A stretch of 64,000 nt of DNA from Planobispora longispora (GTDB lineage: Bacteria > Actinomycetota > Actinomycetes > Streptosporangiales > Streptosporangiaceae), in NCBI RefSeq assembly GCF_016863135.1, contig NZ_BOOH01000001.1:248001-312000 (forward strand), read 5' to 3'. Below are positions 51,862 to 60,918 of the stretch, piece by piece (position 1 is the first letter of the stretch; each line of letters opens with the position of its first letter). Position numbers and translations under genes: made by a program. The notes under the pieces are model-generated. The model was given only the letters and a program-made list of their open reading frames with translations. It was not told the origin of the DNA and ran no database searches.

Positions 51862-53886
51862 TCAGGTCAGGCGGTCGCGGTAGACCGCGCGGGCCCGCTC
51901 GTACAGCGCCAGGTGGTCGTCGAGCTGCGCCGCGGTCTCGAACCTGCCCTCCTCGCGGACCATCGCCTCCAGCGCGTCCAGCCAGTCCAGGCACCAGCGC
52001 ACGTCCTCGGGGCGGGCCACGTGGCGGCCGTCCACGTCGAGGTAGACCGGGCTGGTGCAGGCGTAGACGCCCGTGGCGTGGAAGCTGCGCTCGTGCGGCC
52101 CGCCGGAGGCGATCGCGACCACGTAGTCCGGCCGGTCCGCGGCCAGCTCGACGGCCAGGTGGCCGCCCGGCCCCTCGGCGAGCACCCCGGCGGCGGTGCG
52201 GATCTCCAGCCGCTCCACCTCCGGGCCGACCGAGCGGACGGTGATCGTGACCCGGTCCCCGGGCGACGGGCGCAGGGTGTCCCCCGGCCCGTTCCCGTTC
52301 ACCGACAGCTCCAGCCACGGACCGGTGGTGGCGAAGGTACGGCCCCGCCGGATCGCCTCGGCGAACGCGGCGGCGCTCAGCGGCCCGTCCACCCGGGCGT
52401 AGACCCGCTCCCAGCCGGGCGGGCTGGACTGGTTGCCCCGGCGGGCGAAGGAGACCATGCTGTCGGTCCCGGCGGTGACCGCCAGCCGGTTGCCGGCCCC
52501 GATCAGCCGCCGGTAGACGAGCGCGGTCGCCTCGATCGAGGAGTGGTTGAGCACGTCGAGGCTGTCGATCAGGCCGAGCGCCGCGTCGGCGACGATCTCC
52601 CGGGCCGAGCAGTTGCGCCGCCACAGCAGCGCCGCCCGCGGGCCGTCGGTCTCGGCGAAGGGGACGTGGAAGGGGTGGCTGTAGCCGGTCACCGCGCCCA
52701 GGGCCCGCAGCTCCTGGCAGGCGGCGCTGTTGGGCGGCCAGTCGGCGGCGCCCAGGAAGCCGGTGTGGAAGCGGGACGGCGGGGCCTCGGGCGCGAAGGC
52801 GTAGAAGTGGCCGAGCAGGTCGTTGCGGTACTCGACGCCGATCCGGGCCAGGTGGGCGGCGTCGGACCAGGGCAGGTCCCTGCCCGCCCAGTGCTCCAGC
52901 GCCTCGGCGTCGTAGACCCGCGCGGAGGAGACGTTCCCGGCGACCAGGTTGAGCACGTGCAGGTCCTCGCCGTGCTGCATGGCGGCGGCGAGCGCGGGGG
53001 TGCCGACCATGTCCCCGGCCCAGTTGAGGTGGACGTGCATGTCCCCGCCGTACCAGCCCCGGGCCGCGGCGTCGTAGAGCCGCGGGGGGACCAGCTCGAC
53101 CAGCGTCTCCTCGCCCTCGGCGGGGGTGACGGTCACCTGGGCGGAGCCGTACTCCATGCCGCGCCAGACGCGGACGGCCAGCGGCTCGGCCGGGACGTCG
53201 AGCACGAGGTCGTCTCCGTGGAAGTAGGGCCGCACCAGGGCGTCGCGCCGGTGCGGGGCGCCCTCGGGATACCAGCCCTGGCCGTGCGCGCCGGACACGC
53301 TCCACCGGCACGGCATCCCGGCGCGCACCCGCAGGCGGGCGGCGGCGGCCGGGCGGGACAGCGGCGCCAGGTCGATCTCCGCGCCGTCCGCGGCGACCCG
53401 GCTCCCGCCGGTGATCGGGATCAGCAGGGCGCCGCGCGGGCCGACCTCGTGGGCCTCCCCGTCCACCAGCACGGTCGCCGGTTCGTCCCGGGCGGAGTCG
53501 ACCAGCAGCGTCGTGCGCAGGACCTGCCCGCCGAGGACGGCCCGCGGCCGCGCCTCCAGCGCGGCCCCGTCCCGCGTGAGGCGGAGCGCGGCGAGGTTGT
53601 CGGGCAGGTCCCCGGCGAGGACGTCGCGCACGATCTCGGCCATGTCCAGTTCGAGGAGGTGGTCCTCCAGTTCCTTGACGTCGGCGCCCGGGTGCCGCTC
53701 GGCGACCTTGCGGTAGCAGGTGCCCCAGAAGTCGCGCGGGCCCATGAGGTAGGCGTCGGCGGCCATCGACTTCACGTAGAAGATCGGGTCCTCGCCCCAG
53801 GTGACGCCGTGGGCGGCGAGCAGCGCCCGGTAGTCGTCCAGCGCCCGCGCCATGGCCGGGGACATGCCGGGATCGTCGTCGCACAT
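51862..53886 (-). CDS. CehA/McbA-type metallohydrolase (PHP-like)
   Basis: Encodes 674 residues. An all-beta N-terminal half precedes WYGGDMHVHLNWAGDMVGTP (His-x-His metal site near residue 282), HVLNLVAGN, AVTGYSHPFHVPFAETDG, DVLNHSSIEAT and GTDSMVSFARRG, the PHP-like metal ligands of the CehA/McbA family, and a C-terminal beta domain. Members hydrolyse carbamates or related bonds, but most are uncharacterised. ATG 53886 has GGGGAG six bases upstream. Single gene; 120 bases separate it from the conservon. Confidence 0.82.
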   Translation of the reverse strand: MCDDDPGMSPAMARALDDYRALLAAHGVTWGEDPIFYVKSMAADAYLMGPRDFWGTCYRKVAERHPGADVKELEDHLLELDMAEIVRDVLAGDLPDNLAALRLTRDGAALEARPRAVLGGQVLRTTLLVDSARDEPATVLVDGEAHEVGPRGALLIPITGGSRVAADGAEIDLAPLSRPAAAARLRVRAGMPCRWSVSGAHGQGWYPEGAPHRRDALVRPYFHGDDLVLDVPAEPLAVRVWRGMEYGSAQVTVTPAEGEETLVELVPPRLYDAAARGWYGGDMHVHLNWAGDMVGTPALAAAMQHGEDLHVLNLVAGNVSSARVYDAEALEHWAGRDLPWSDAAHLARIGVEYRNDLLGHFYAFAPEAPPSRFHTGFLGAADWPPNSAACQELRALGAVTGYSHPFHVPFAETDGPRAALLWRRNCSAREIVADAALGLIDSLDVLNHSSIEATALVYRRLIGAGNRLAVTAGTDSMVSFARRGNQSSPPGWERVYARVDGPLSAAAFAEAIRRGRTFATTGPWLELSVNGNGPGDTLRPSPGDRVTITVRSVGPEVERLEIRTAAGVLAEGPGGHLAVELAADRPDYVVAIASGGPHERSFHATGVYACTSPVYLDVDGRHVARPEDVRWCLDWLDALEAMVREEGRFETAAQLDDHLALYERARAVYRDRLT

Positions 53887-54005
53887 GGGTGTCTCCCCGT
53901 GTAGAACCTCCATGATCGCCGTCATCGTGACACGGCGAGCGCGGACCGTTGAGGCTTCGCCCGCCCGCTGGGGGGATTTATCGCTACTCGGGTTGATAAA
54001 TGTAA

Positions 54006-54635
54006 CTACGGGATGGCTTCCAGCCGTCCCGGGCCGGCGGAGAGCGAGTGGCCGAGCCGTACCTTCATGGCGTGCTCCACCAGCGCGATCAGGACATCCT
54101 TGCCGGACTCCCGCCTGCGCGCGTCGCAGAGCACGATCGGCACCTGCGGGGGGAGGGTCAGCCCGAGCCGCACCTCCTCCAGGTCGTAGCGGCGGGCGCC
54201 GTCGAAGCAGTTCACCGCCACGATGAAGGGCGTCTCCCGCCGCTCGAAGTAGTCCAGGGCGGGGAAGCAGTCGGCCAGCCTGCGCGTGTCGGCCAAGACG
54301 ACCGCTCCCAGCGCGCCGAGGGCCAGCTCGTCCCAGAGGAACCAGAACCGCTCCTGCCCCGGGGTGCCGAACAGGTAGAGCCGGTAGGCGTCGCCGATCG
54401 TGATGCGGCCGAAGTCCATGGCGACGGTCGTGGTGGCCTTGCCCTCCACCCCTGCCAGGTCGTCGACCCCGACGCTGCGGTCGGTCAGGGTCTCCTCGGT
54501 GCGCAGCGGCTCGATCTCGGAGACCGCCCCGACCAGGGTGGTCTTGCCCGCCCCGAAGCCGCCCGCGACCAGGATCTTGATCGCCTTGGGCAGGACGGCC
54601 CGTCCGGCGTCGCGGTCAGAGCGCACGGAGTCCAT
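54006..54635 (-). CDS. cvnD: Conservon small GTPase (CvnD type)
   Basis: Encodes 209 residues. Walker A GGFGAGKTTLVGAVSE, switch region with FGTPGQERFWFLWDEL and NCFDGARRYD (NxxD-like specificity box shifted) identify the Ras/MglA-like ATP/GTP-binding protein of actinomycete conservons. Last gene of cvnABCD, overlapping the DUF742 gene by 20 bases. Works with the kinase, roadblock and DUF742 proteins in a membrane-associated, G-protein-like complex. Confidence 0.93.
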   Translation of the reverse strand: MDSVRSDRDAGRAVLPKAIKILVAGGFGAGKTTLVGAVSEIEPLRTEETLTDRSVGVDDLAGVEGKATTTVAMDFGRITIGDAYRLYLFGTPGQERFWFLWDELALGALGAVVLADTRRLADCFPALDYFERRETPFIVAVNCFDGARRYDLEEVRLGLTLPPQVPIVLCDARRRESGKDVLIALVEHAMKVRLGHSLSAGPGRLEAIP

Positions 54636-55002
54636 CGAGCACCGCCCTGTACATCCTCTCGTCGTGCATGTCCGTCTCCGAATGTGGTTCTTGCAGGGCG
54701 ATGTATCCCTGGTCGAGCAGGTCGCTGAGCAGGACCCGGACGGTTCCCGCGGGCAGGTTGACGTGGGCGGCGATCTCCGCCACCGACTGCGGCTGGCGGC
54801 ACAGGTTCACGATGGCCAGGCACTCCGGGCTGAGCCCGATCCCGCCCGGCAGCGCGGGGCGTACGGTCACCGCCAGCGTGATGAGGTCGAACCGGCCGCG
54901 GGTCGGCTCGGTCCTGCCCCGGGTGAGGACGTAGGGCCGGACGATCGGCCCGGCCTCCTCGCCGATCCACTGGGCGTTGTGATGCTCGTCACGGGGGTTC
55001 AT
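54616..55002 (-). CDS. cvnC: Conservon DUF742 protein (CvnC type)
   Basis: Encodes 128 residues. IVRPYVLTRGRTEPTRGRFD and SVAEIAAHVNLPAGTVRVLL with DLLDQGYIALQEP show the DUF742 signature, a winged-helix-like fold. Its ATG overlaps the end of the roadblock gene by four bases (ATGA). Partner within the conservon complex; DNA binding is not shown for the family. Confidence 0.93.
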   Translation of the reverse strand: MNPRDEHHNAQWIGEEAGPIVRPYVLTRGRTEPTRGRFDLITLAVTVRPALPGGIGLSPECLAIVNLCRQPQSVAEIAAHVNLPAGTVRVLLSDLLDQGYIALQEPHSETDMHDERMYRAVLDGLRAL

Positions 55003-55430
55003 CGCCGAGCATCACCGCCGGCGGAGGCTCCCGGCGTCCGCGCGGGCGAGGTGAGGTACTGGCCGACCCGGGTGACGAGCATGGCCATCTCGTAGGCGAC
55101 GAGCCCGACGTCGGCCTCGTTCGTGCAGAGCACCGCCAGGCAGGCGCCCTGTCCCGCGGTGGACACCAGCAGATAGGCCGAGCGCATCTCGATGATGGTC
55201 TGGCGCACCGCCCCGCCGTGGACCCGGTCGCTGACGCCCCGGCCCAGGCTCTGGATCGCCGAGCCCACGGCGGCCAGGTGCTCCGCGTCGGCCGGGTCGA
55301 GGCCCGCCGAAGACGCCATGAGCAGCCCGTCGGTGGAGAAAACGATCCCGTGCTGAGCCTCCGCCACCCGTGTGACCAGGTCGTCCAGCAACCAGGCCAG
55401 ATCGGTGACGGACCCTGTTCCCTGCACCAC
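54999..55430 (-). CDS. cvnB: Conservon roadblock/LC7 protein (CvnB type)
   Basis: Encodes 143 residues from a GTG. DLAWLLDDLVTRVAEAQHGI, FSTDGLLMASSAGLD and YLLVSTAGQGACLAVLC follow the roadblock/LC7 fold, which in conservons binds or regulates the GTPase. Lies 84 bases after the kinase gene. The last 20 residues (SPARTPGASAGGDARR) are unstructured. Confidence 0.93.
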   Translation of the reverse strand: MVQGTGSVTDLAWLLDDLVTRVAEAQHGIVFSTDGLLMASSAGLDPADAEHLAAVGSAIQSLGRGVSDRVHGGAVRQTIIEMRSAYLLVSTAGQGACLAVLCTNEADVGLVAYEMAMLVTRVGQYLTSPARTPGASAGGDARR

Positions 55431-55514
55431 TCGTTGTCCTCTTTCTTAGGCCGTCGTTCGGCTCCGGCCGTCCGGCGGGCCGGAGCCTGCATGCGCGGAT
55501 CGGGGTCGTCTGGG

Positions 55515-58079
55515 TCACGCGGGCGGCCGATCGCCCCCCGGGGACTCGCCGCTCTCACCGCCCTCGCCGAGCAGCTGGGCGGCGTCGGACCGGCCGCGGC
55601 GCGTTCCCGCCTGGTAGGAGGAGAAGGCGGCGCGGATCTCCTCCGGGGAACGGTCGTCGTCCCCGGCGGGCGGTTCCGGGGCCCGCGGAGCCGGCCGCGG
55701 CTCGTCCTCGCGCAGCGGTGCGGCCAGGTGGGTCTGGGGGACGCGGCGCGGCAGGCCGCCCGGCGTGTGGCTGGTGTCCGGCGGCGGCAGGATCGGGGCG
55801 GGCGCGGGACCGGGAACGGGGTCCGGCCCGGTGACGGGGGCGGGGGCGGGAACGGACCGCGGAGCGGGGTCCGGCCCGGCGGAAGCGACCGCGGCGGGGG
55901 TCGGCCCGGTGACGGGGGCGACCGGAGCCGGGATCGGCCCGGTGACGGGAGCGACCGGGGCGGGAGCCGGGATCGGCCCGGGAGCCGGGGCCGGCGACGG
56001 CGTGACCGCGGGGACGGCGCCGCCGGGCGCGGCCCCCGCTCCCGGGAACGCCGTCTCCGCGAACGGGTCCCAGCCGCCGGTGGCCGCGACCGTGCCCGGG
56101 CGGGCCGGGGAGGCGATCCCGCCCGCCGGGACTGCAGCCCCGGCCGGGGCGCTCACCCCCGCGGGCACGGCGGCCTCCGGCGAGGCCGCCGCGGCGCCGT
56201 CGCCGATCAGGTCCTGCGGGATCAGCACCACGACGGTGGTGCCGCCGTACGGCGAGGCCGTGAACGTCACCCGGATCTCGTGCCGCTCGGCCAGCCGGCT
56301 GACCACGTACAGGCCCAGGCGGGCGTTGCCCGACAGCTTCAGCTCGGGCGGGTTGGCGATGCGCTCGTTGGTCGCGGCGAGGTCCTGCGGGGTCATGCCC
56401 AGGCCCCGGTCCTCGATCTCGATCGCGTAGCCGTGCGCCACGGTGTGCCCGCTGACCTTCACGGTCGTGTAGGGCGGCGAGAAGGAGGCGGCGTTCTCCA
56501 CCAGCTCGGCCACCAGGTGGATGACATCGCCGACGGCCCGCCCGTCCAGCGCCACGTCCCCCATGGGCAGCACGTCCACCCGCGTGTAGTCCTCGACCTC
56601 GGCCAGCGCGCCGCGCACCACGTCGAGCATCGGCACGGCCTCCCGCCAGGCGCGGCCCGGGGCCGCTCCGGACAGGACCAGGAGGTTCTCGGCGTAGCGG
56701 CGCATCCGGGTCGCCAGGTGGTCCAGCCGGAACAGGTCGCGCAGCTCGTTCGGGTCCTGCTCGCGGCGCTCCATGGCGTCCAGCACGCTCAGCTGGCGGT
56801 GGACCAGTCCCTGGGTACGGCGGGCGAGGTTGCGCAGGATGTCGGCGATGTCCCGGCGGAGCTGGGCCTGCTCGGCGGCGACCCCGATCGCGGTCTGCTG
56901 GACGACGTTGAACGCCTTGCCGACCTGGCCGATCTGGTCGTCGCCGAACTCCAGGGGCGGCGCCTCGGCGGCGACGTCCACGTTCTCGCCGCGGCCGATG
57001 CGCTCCACCACGCCCGGCAGCCGCGTGTTGGCCAGCTCCCAGGCGGCGCCGCGCAGCTTCTCCAGCTGCTGGACCAGGGCACGGGCGGTGGTGATGGACA
57101 GCACGACCGAGGCGATGACCGCGATGAGGCCCAGGCCGCCGGCGAGCACGAGCCGGACGATGACCCCGGCGGCCACCGGGCCGGCGCGCTCGACCACGCC
57201 GTTGCCGGCGGTGAGCACGGCCTCGGCCAGCTTGGACTCCGCGGGCTGCGCGTCGGCGCTCCACCGCCTGGCGTCGATCAGCCCGGCCGGGACCGCGCTC
57301 GGGTTCTCGATCAGCAGGTCTTCCATGGCGCGCAGCCGGGTGAAGTGCTCGCCCGCGGCCATCCGCCGGTAGGCGTCCTGGTCGGCGGCGGGCAGCTCGT
57401 CGGCGACCTGGGCGAGCAGGAAGCGCCGGGTGCCGACGATCTGCGTGAACCGCACGCGCTCGTCCTCGGTCAACCGGCCCGCCGTGAGGGCGCCGATCAC
57501 CAGGGAGTCCCCCTGGGCCAGCATGTCCCGGGCGCGGTTCATCGCGATGAGCGTCCGGGTGTCCTTGGCGAGCTCCTGGTCGTCCAGGGTGGCCAGCGCG
57601 TCGTAGGCGCGGAAGATTGAGTCGACGACGCCGGTGAACGCCCCGATCGCCTCGGTCCTGCCCGTCCGGCCCTCGTCGACCGCCTTGCGCACGGCGGGCA
57701 GGCCGTCCAGCAGCCGGCGGACCTCCCCGATGCGGCGTTCCAGCGTCTCGCTCCCGAAGAACGTCACGCCGTTCCCGCCGGTGATCTCGCGGAAGCGCGC
57801 TCCCGCCCGGTCGGTGCGCTCGCGCTGGGCGCTCAGCGCCTCGCGGTTGCGGCGCTCCGTGCCCGGAGTGCCCAGCGCGATCGCGGTGAGCCGGCGCTCG
57901 GCCTGCAGTTCGACGATGAGCTTCTCGCTCGGGTCGGCCACGCCGGAGTCGAGCGTGGCCACGCCCAGCATGTTCAGGCCGTCACCGACGGTGACCCACG
58001 CCGTGAAGGCCCAGAGCGCGGTGAGTGACACCAGAAGTGCCGTGACCTTGGTCCGCAAGCGCGCGTTGCGCAAGCGCAT
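55515..58079 (-). CDS. cvnA: Conservon sensor histidine kinase (CvnA type) with NIT-like sensor
   Basis: Encodes 854 residues. Transmembrane helix VTALLVSLTALWAFTAWVTV, an extracytoplasmic helical nitrate/nitrite-sensing-like domain to residue 310, second helix LVLAGGLGLIAVIASVVLSI, HAMP-like linker, helical part with NLARRTQGLVHRQLSVLDAM, and an HATPase domain (LVAELVENAASFSPPYT, EDRGLGMTPQDLA, NARLGLYVVSRLAER). After residue 625 comes a 230-residue Pro/Ala/Val tail with tandem APVTGPIPAP-type repeats. No classical phospho-His box, as usual for CvnA. GTG 58088 is an alternative start. Confidence 0.92.
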   Translation of the reverse strand: MRLRNARLRTKVTALLVSLTALWAFTAWVTVGDGLNMLGVATLDSGVADPSEKLIVELQAERRLTAIALGTPGTERRNREALSAQRERTDRAGARFREITGGNGVTFFGSETLERRIGEVRRLLDGLPAVRKAVDEGRTGRTEAIGAFTGVVDSIFRAYDALATLDDQELAKDTRTLIAMNRARDMLAQGDSLVIGALTAGRLTEDERVRFTQIVGTRRFLLAQVADELPAADQDAYRRMAAGEHFTRLRAMEDLLIENPSAVPAGLIDARRWSADAQPAESKLAEAVLTAGNGVVERAGPVAAGVIVRLVLAGGLGLIAVIASVVLSITTARALVQQLEKLRGAAWELANTRLPGVVERIGRGENVDVAAEAPPLEFGDDQIGQVGKAFNVVQQTAIGVAAEQAQLRRDIADILRNLARRTQGLVHRQLSVLDAMERREQDPNELRDLFRLDHLATRMRRYAENLLVLSGAAPGRAWREAVPMLDVVRGALAEVEDYTRVDVLPMGDVALDGRAVGDVIHLVAELVENAASFSPPYTTVKVSGHTVAHGYAIEIEDRGLGMTPQDLAATNERIANPPELKLSGNARLGLYVVSRLAERHEIRVTFTASPYGGTTVVVLIPQDLIGDGAAAASPEAAVPAGVSAPAGAAVPAGGIASPARPGTVAATGGWDPFAETAFPGAGAAPGGAVPAVTPSPAPAPGPIPAPAPVAPVTGPIPAPVAPVTGPTPAAVASAGPDPAPRSVPAPAPVTGPDPVPGPAPAPILPPPDTSHTPGGLPRRVPQTHLAAPLREDEPRPAPRAPEPPAGDDDRSPEEIRAAFSSYQAGTRRGRSDAAQLLGEGGESGESPGGDRPPA

Positions 58080-58291
58080 GGCATCCACCCCGGGGGAAGC
58101 TGAAATAAATAAACGTCATATCCTACGGCGTCAGCGCATATGCGTTACATATCCGCTAAACGACCGCAGAAGCGCAGGACTAGGGCACCCCACGTCACAC
58201 CAGCCGAACCCTAGCAATGTCCCTAAACACACTCAAGGCGAGGTCGAGCAAATACGACTTTCTGTCCCTTTTGTGATTCTACGGTCGGTTT

Positions 58292-60040
58292 TCAACGTGA
58301 GTCAGGCTCCGGTAAGTGTCGCAGTTCGCTCCGCGCCAGGTGAAGCGCGCCCAGGACCGCCGCACGGACGATCACCACCGGCAGGTACAGGTCCTTGTCG
58401 ACCCAGAGGGGCGGCGCGTCGCGATCGCGGATCTCCAGCAGACGCCGGTACCCGCGTCCCACGGCCTCCCGGTCCCGCCGGGCGGAGCCGGTCAGCAGCA
58501 GGGTCTGCAGCGCGTAGGCGGTCTCCTCCGCGGTGCCCTCCCAGCGGCCCCACGACCCGTCCGGGCGCTGGCCGCCGAGAACCCAGGCCGCGGCGCGGTC
58601 CACCGCGTCCGCGGACTCCTCACCGCCGAACTCGTGCAGCGCGATCGCGCAGCAGGCGGTGGCGTAGTACGGCGAGACGTGCCAGCGGTCCCGCCAGCTC
58701 CCGTCGGCCTCCTGGCGGTCGCGGATCCAGGCCGCCAGCCGGGCCACCACGTCCGCGTGGCGGGGTCCCCCGCCGTCGCGGCGCACGTAGGAGCCGAAGG
58801 CGTCGAGCACGTGCGCGTTGGTGGTCAGGGACGTCCCCTCCTCCCCGCGCCAGGTGCAGAAGTGGGTCTCCGTCTCGAAGGGCCACAGCCCCTCCGGCTC
58901 GCGCGGCTCGCCGAGCAGCGCCAGCGCGTACAGCGCGACGGAGGTGGTGTCGGCGTCGGCCGGCAGCCCCGGCCCGGTCGCCGTCCCGTCCGGGCCGAGC
59001 CCGTCCCGCAGGCTCGCCGCCAACTCCGGCGGGACGTCCACGGGGACGCCCGCGCGCCGCAGCCAGCTCAGCGCCCAGCCGCGCTCGAACACGGTGATCG
59101 GGAGCGCGCACGGCACCGGCCCCCCGCAGGAGGCCGCGACCGCCTCCAGGTACCGGCGCACGGCCGTCTCCTCCGCCGCGGGCCCGCCGCGGCCGTACGG
59201 CACGACGCTCCCGGCACCGGAACCGGCACCGGACAGGGACACGGCGCCCCCGACACCGACACCGGAACCGGACGCGACACCGGAACCGGACGCGGCCAGC
59301 CAGGCGGCGCTCGCCGCGGGCGAGGCCCCGACGGCCGCCATCCCGCCGGGCATGGGCGTGGGGACGACCGCGGAGGGGGCCACCGCCTCCCTGCCCGCGA
59401 CCTCCAGCGCGTGGACCAGCTTCTGCGGGACGGCCGCGCCCGAGGCGAGCCATGCCCTGACCGCGGCCAGCTTGGCGTCGCCCATCCCCGCGGGCGGCTC
59501 GGGCCGCGCCGGGCCGGGGCCCTCGCCGCCCAGGCCGGGAGTCCCCGCGTCGAGATGGCCGCCGATCAGGCTCAGCAGGGACGGCACGATGAGTTCGATC
59601 GCCGGCATGTCCGGCAGCGAGGCCGCCGGGAGCGAGCAGTCCCGCGCGGCCTCCAGCCCGCGGGCGGCGACCTTGGCCAGGAGCTCGCGGTCGACGCGGG
59701 GGGTCTCGCGCCGCAGCTCCGCCAGGAGCGCCTCGACCGCGCTGAGCGTGGGCACCAGGGCGTAGCCGGGCGGGCCCCAGCTCCCGTCCGCCCGCTGGGC
59801 GGCGATCAGGAAGTCCACCCGCGCGGCGTGCCCGGCCAGCCACGGGGCCAGGCTCACCACCCGGCCCGTCTCGTACGGCGAGGCGGACACCTGCCCCCAC
59901 GGCCGGGCCAGCATCCCGGCGACCAGCTCGCGCGCCTCGGCCGCCACGTCGATCTCCGGCGGGGTCGCCGCCACGGCGTCCGGCGACGTCACGGGGACCG
60001 CCGACACGGCGTCCGGCGACGTCACGGGGGCCGCCGTCAC
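58292..60040 (-). CDS. Class II terpene cyclase (prenyl diphosphate cyclase)
   Basis: Encodes 582 residues from a GTG that overlaps the class I synthase stop (GTGA). LPADADTTSVALYALALLG near residue 363 is the class II acid motif, here DxDTT instead of DxDD. QW-type repeats QRADGSWGPPG, QEADGSWRDRW and QRPDGSWGRWEG support the alpha-alpha barrel fold. The DxDTT variant is known from some bacterial class II cyclases including drimenyl diphosphate synthases; product here could be a drimane or labdane/halimane diphosphate. A low-complexity Ser/Gly insertion lies at about residues 245-280, and the N-terminus has an 11-residue repeat. Its own class I aspartate-rich motif is absent. Confidence 0.88.
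   Translation of the reverse strand: MTAAPVTSPDAVSAVPVTSPDAVAATPPEIDVAAEARELVAGMLARPWGQVSASPYETGRVVSLAPWLAGHAARVDFLIAAQRADGSWGPPGYALVPTLSAVEALLAELRRETPRVDRELLAKVAARGLEAARDCSLPAASLPDMPAIELIVPSLLSLIGGHLDAGTPGLGGEGPGPARPEPPAGMGDAKLAAVRAWLASGAAVPQKLVHALEVAGREAVAPSAVVPTPMPGGMAAVGASPAASAAWLAASGSGVASGSGVGVGGAVSLSGAGSGAGSVVPYGRGGPAAEETAVRRYLEAVAASCGGPVPCALPITVFERGWALSWLRRAGVPVDVPPELAASLRDGLGPDGTATGPGLPADADTTSVALYALALLGEPREPEGLWPFETETHFCTWRGEEGTSLTTNAHVLDAFGSYVRRDGGGPRHADVVARLAAWIRDRQEADGSWRDRWHVSPYYATACCAIALHEFGGEESADAVDRAAAWVLGGQRPDGSWGRWEGTAEETAYALQTLLLTGSARRDREAVGRGYRRLLEIRDRDAPPLWVDKDLYLPVVIVRAAVLGALHLARSELRHLPEPDSR
59973..60038. repeat. 33-bp tandem repeat at the 5' end of the class II cyclase
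   Basis: Two adjacent 33-base units (59973-60005 and 60006-60038, three mismatches at most) encode the repeated TSPDAVxAxPV residues at the N-terminus. Being a multiple of three, the repeat keeps frame; GTG starts exist after both units. Confidence 0.7.
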
Positions 60041-60918
60041 AGGGTCCCCCAGTAGTCGCCGACCTGGTAGAACCCGGCGCAGAAGTCCATCTGCCGCTCC
60101 ATGTATCCGGCCAGCTCCGGGCAGGTCTCCCCGAGCGGGGCGAGCAGTTCCCTGCTCCGGGCCGCGAGGTCGGCGATCCGCCGCTCGACCCCGGCCCGGT
60201 CGAGGAGCAGCAGGGCGTTGAGATCCCCCCAGGCCAGGTCGCGCTCGTAGGTGCCCAGGTCGTTGAGGAGGCGGATGACCCGCTGCACGGCCCAGCTCGC
60301 CTCGCGCGTCCGGCCGGCGTCCGCGACCGGGCCGTCGGCCGTGACGTGGATCCAGTGGGCGGCGAAGGCGAAGGAGAACCCGAGGTTGTCGGCGTTGCCG
60401 AGATACTCCTCGAAGGTCGGGGTGACCTTCTCGCTCTTCCAGTCCCACTCCGCGAGCATCCCGCCCAGCATCCGCTCCAGCTCGTCGCGCCAGACCGGCC
60501 CCAGCTCGCCGTAGGCGGGCGAGGCGGCCAGCTCGTCGCGGATGTCGGCGAGCATGCGGGTGAGGTCGTCGCCGGGGACGGGCGGTGCGCCCGAGGCCGT
60601 CTCCAGGCAGCGCCGGGCGATGTCCGCCACCTCGGCCCGCGAGGTGGCGACGTAGTCGACGAGCCAGTCCAGGCCGAACGCCCACAGGGAGGTCTTGTTC
60701 GCCAGCCTCAGCTGCCCGGGGGTGAACCACGGGCCGCTGAACGCCATGGCGAGCGAGAGGGTGCTGTACAGGGCCGCGTCGAACGGCTTGGCGGAGAACA
60801 GCCCGGGGTAGGTCTCCGCCCACTCGCGCATGTCCCGCTGGGCCCGCCCGGCCCCCGCGCAGATCATGCCGGACCGCGTCGCCCCCGGCCAGGCGCCGGG
60901 ATCGGAATGGACCGTCAT
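60037..60918 (-). CDS. Class I terpene synthase
   Basis: Encodes 293 residues. WAFGLDWLVDYVATSR near residue 84 is the Asp-rich metal site (D-x-x-x-D spacing), and RLLNDLGTYERDLAWGDLNA near 222 the NSE/DTE-type triad (N-D-x-x-x-x-x-E). Compact all-alpha class I size. It should ionise the diphosphate made by the class II cyclase. It starts in an ATGA overlap with the P450 stop, so the three genes are one operon in the order P450, class I, class II. Confidence 0.88.
   Translation of the reverse strand: MTVHSDPGAWPGATRSGMICAGAGRAQRDMREWAETYPGLFSAKPFDAALYSTLSLAMAFSGPWFTPGQLRLANKTSLWAFGLDWLVDYVATSRAEVADIARRCLETASGAPPVPGDDLTRMLADIRDELAASPAYGELGPVWRDELERMLGGMLAEWDWKSEKVTPTFEEYLGNADNLGFSFAFAAHWIHVTADGPVADAGRTREASWAVQRVIRLLNDLGTYERDLAWGDLNALLLLDRAGVERRIADLAARSRELLAPLGETCPELAGYMERQMDFCAGFYQVGDYWGTL

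Noticed and set aside
58316-60055. Long plus-strand reading frame opposite the class II cyclase
   Set aside because: Low-complexity product with no domain, no RBS, fully antisense to a gene with clear motifs.
60037-60918. Reading the class I synthase and P450 as one fused protein
   Set aside because: The P450 stop and the synthase ATG overlap as ATGA in different frames; they are separate, coupled genes.
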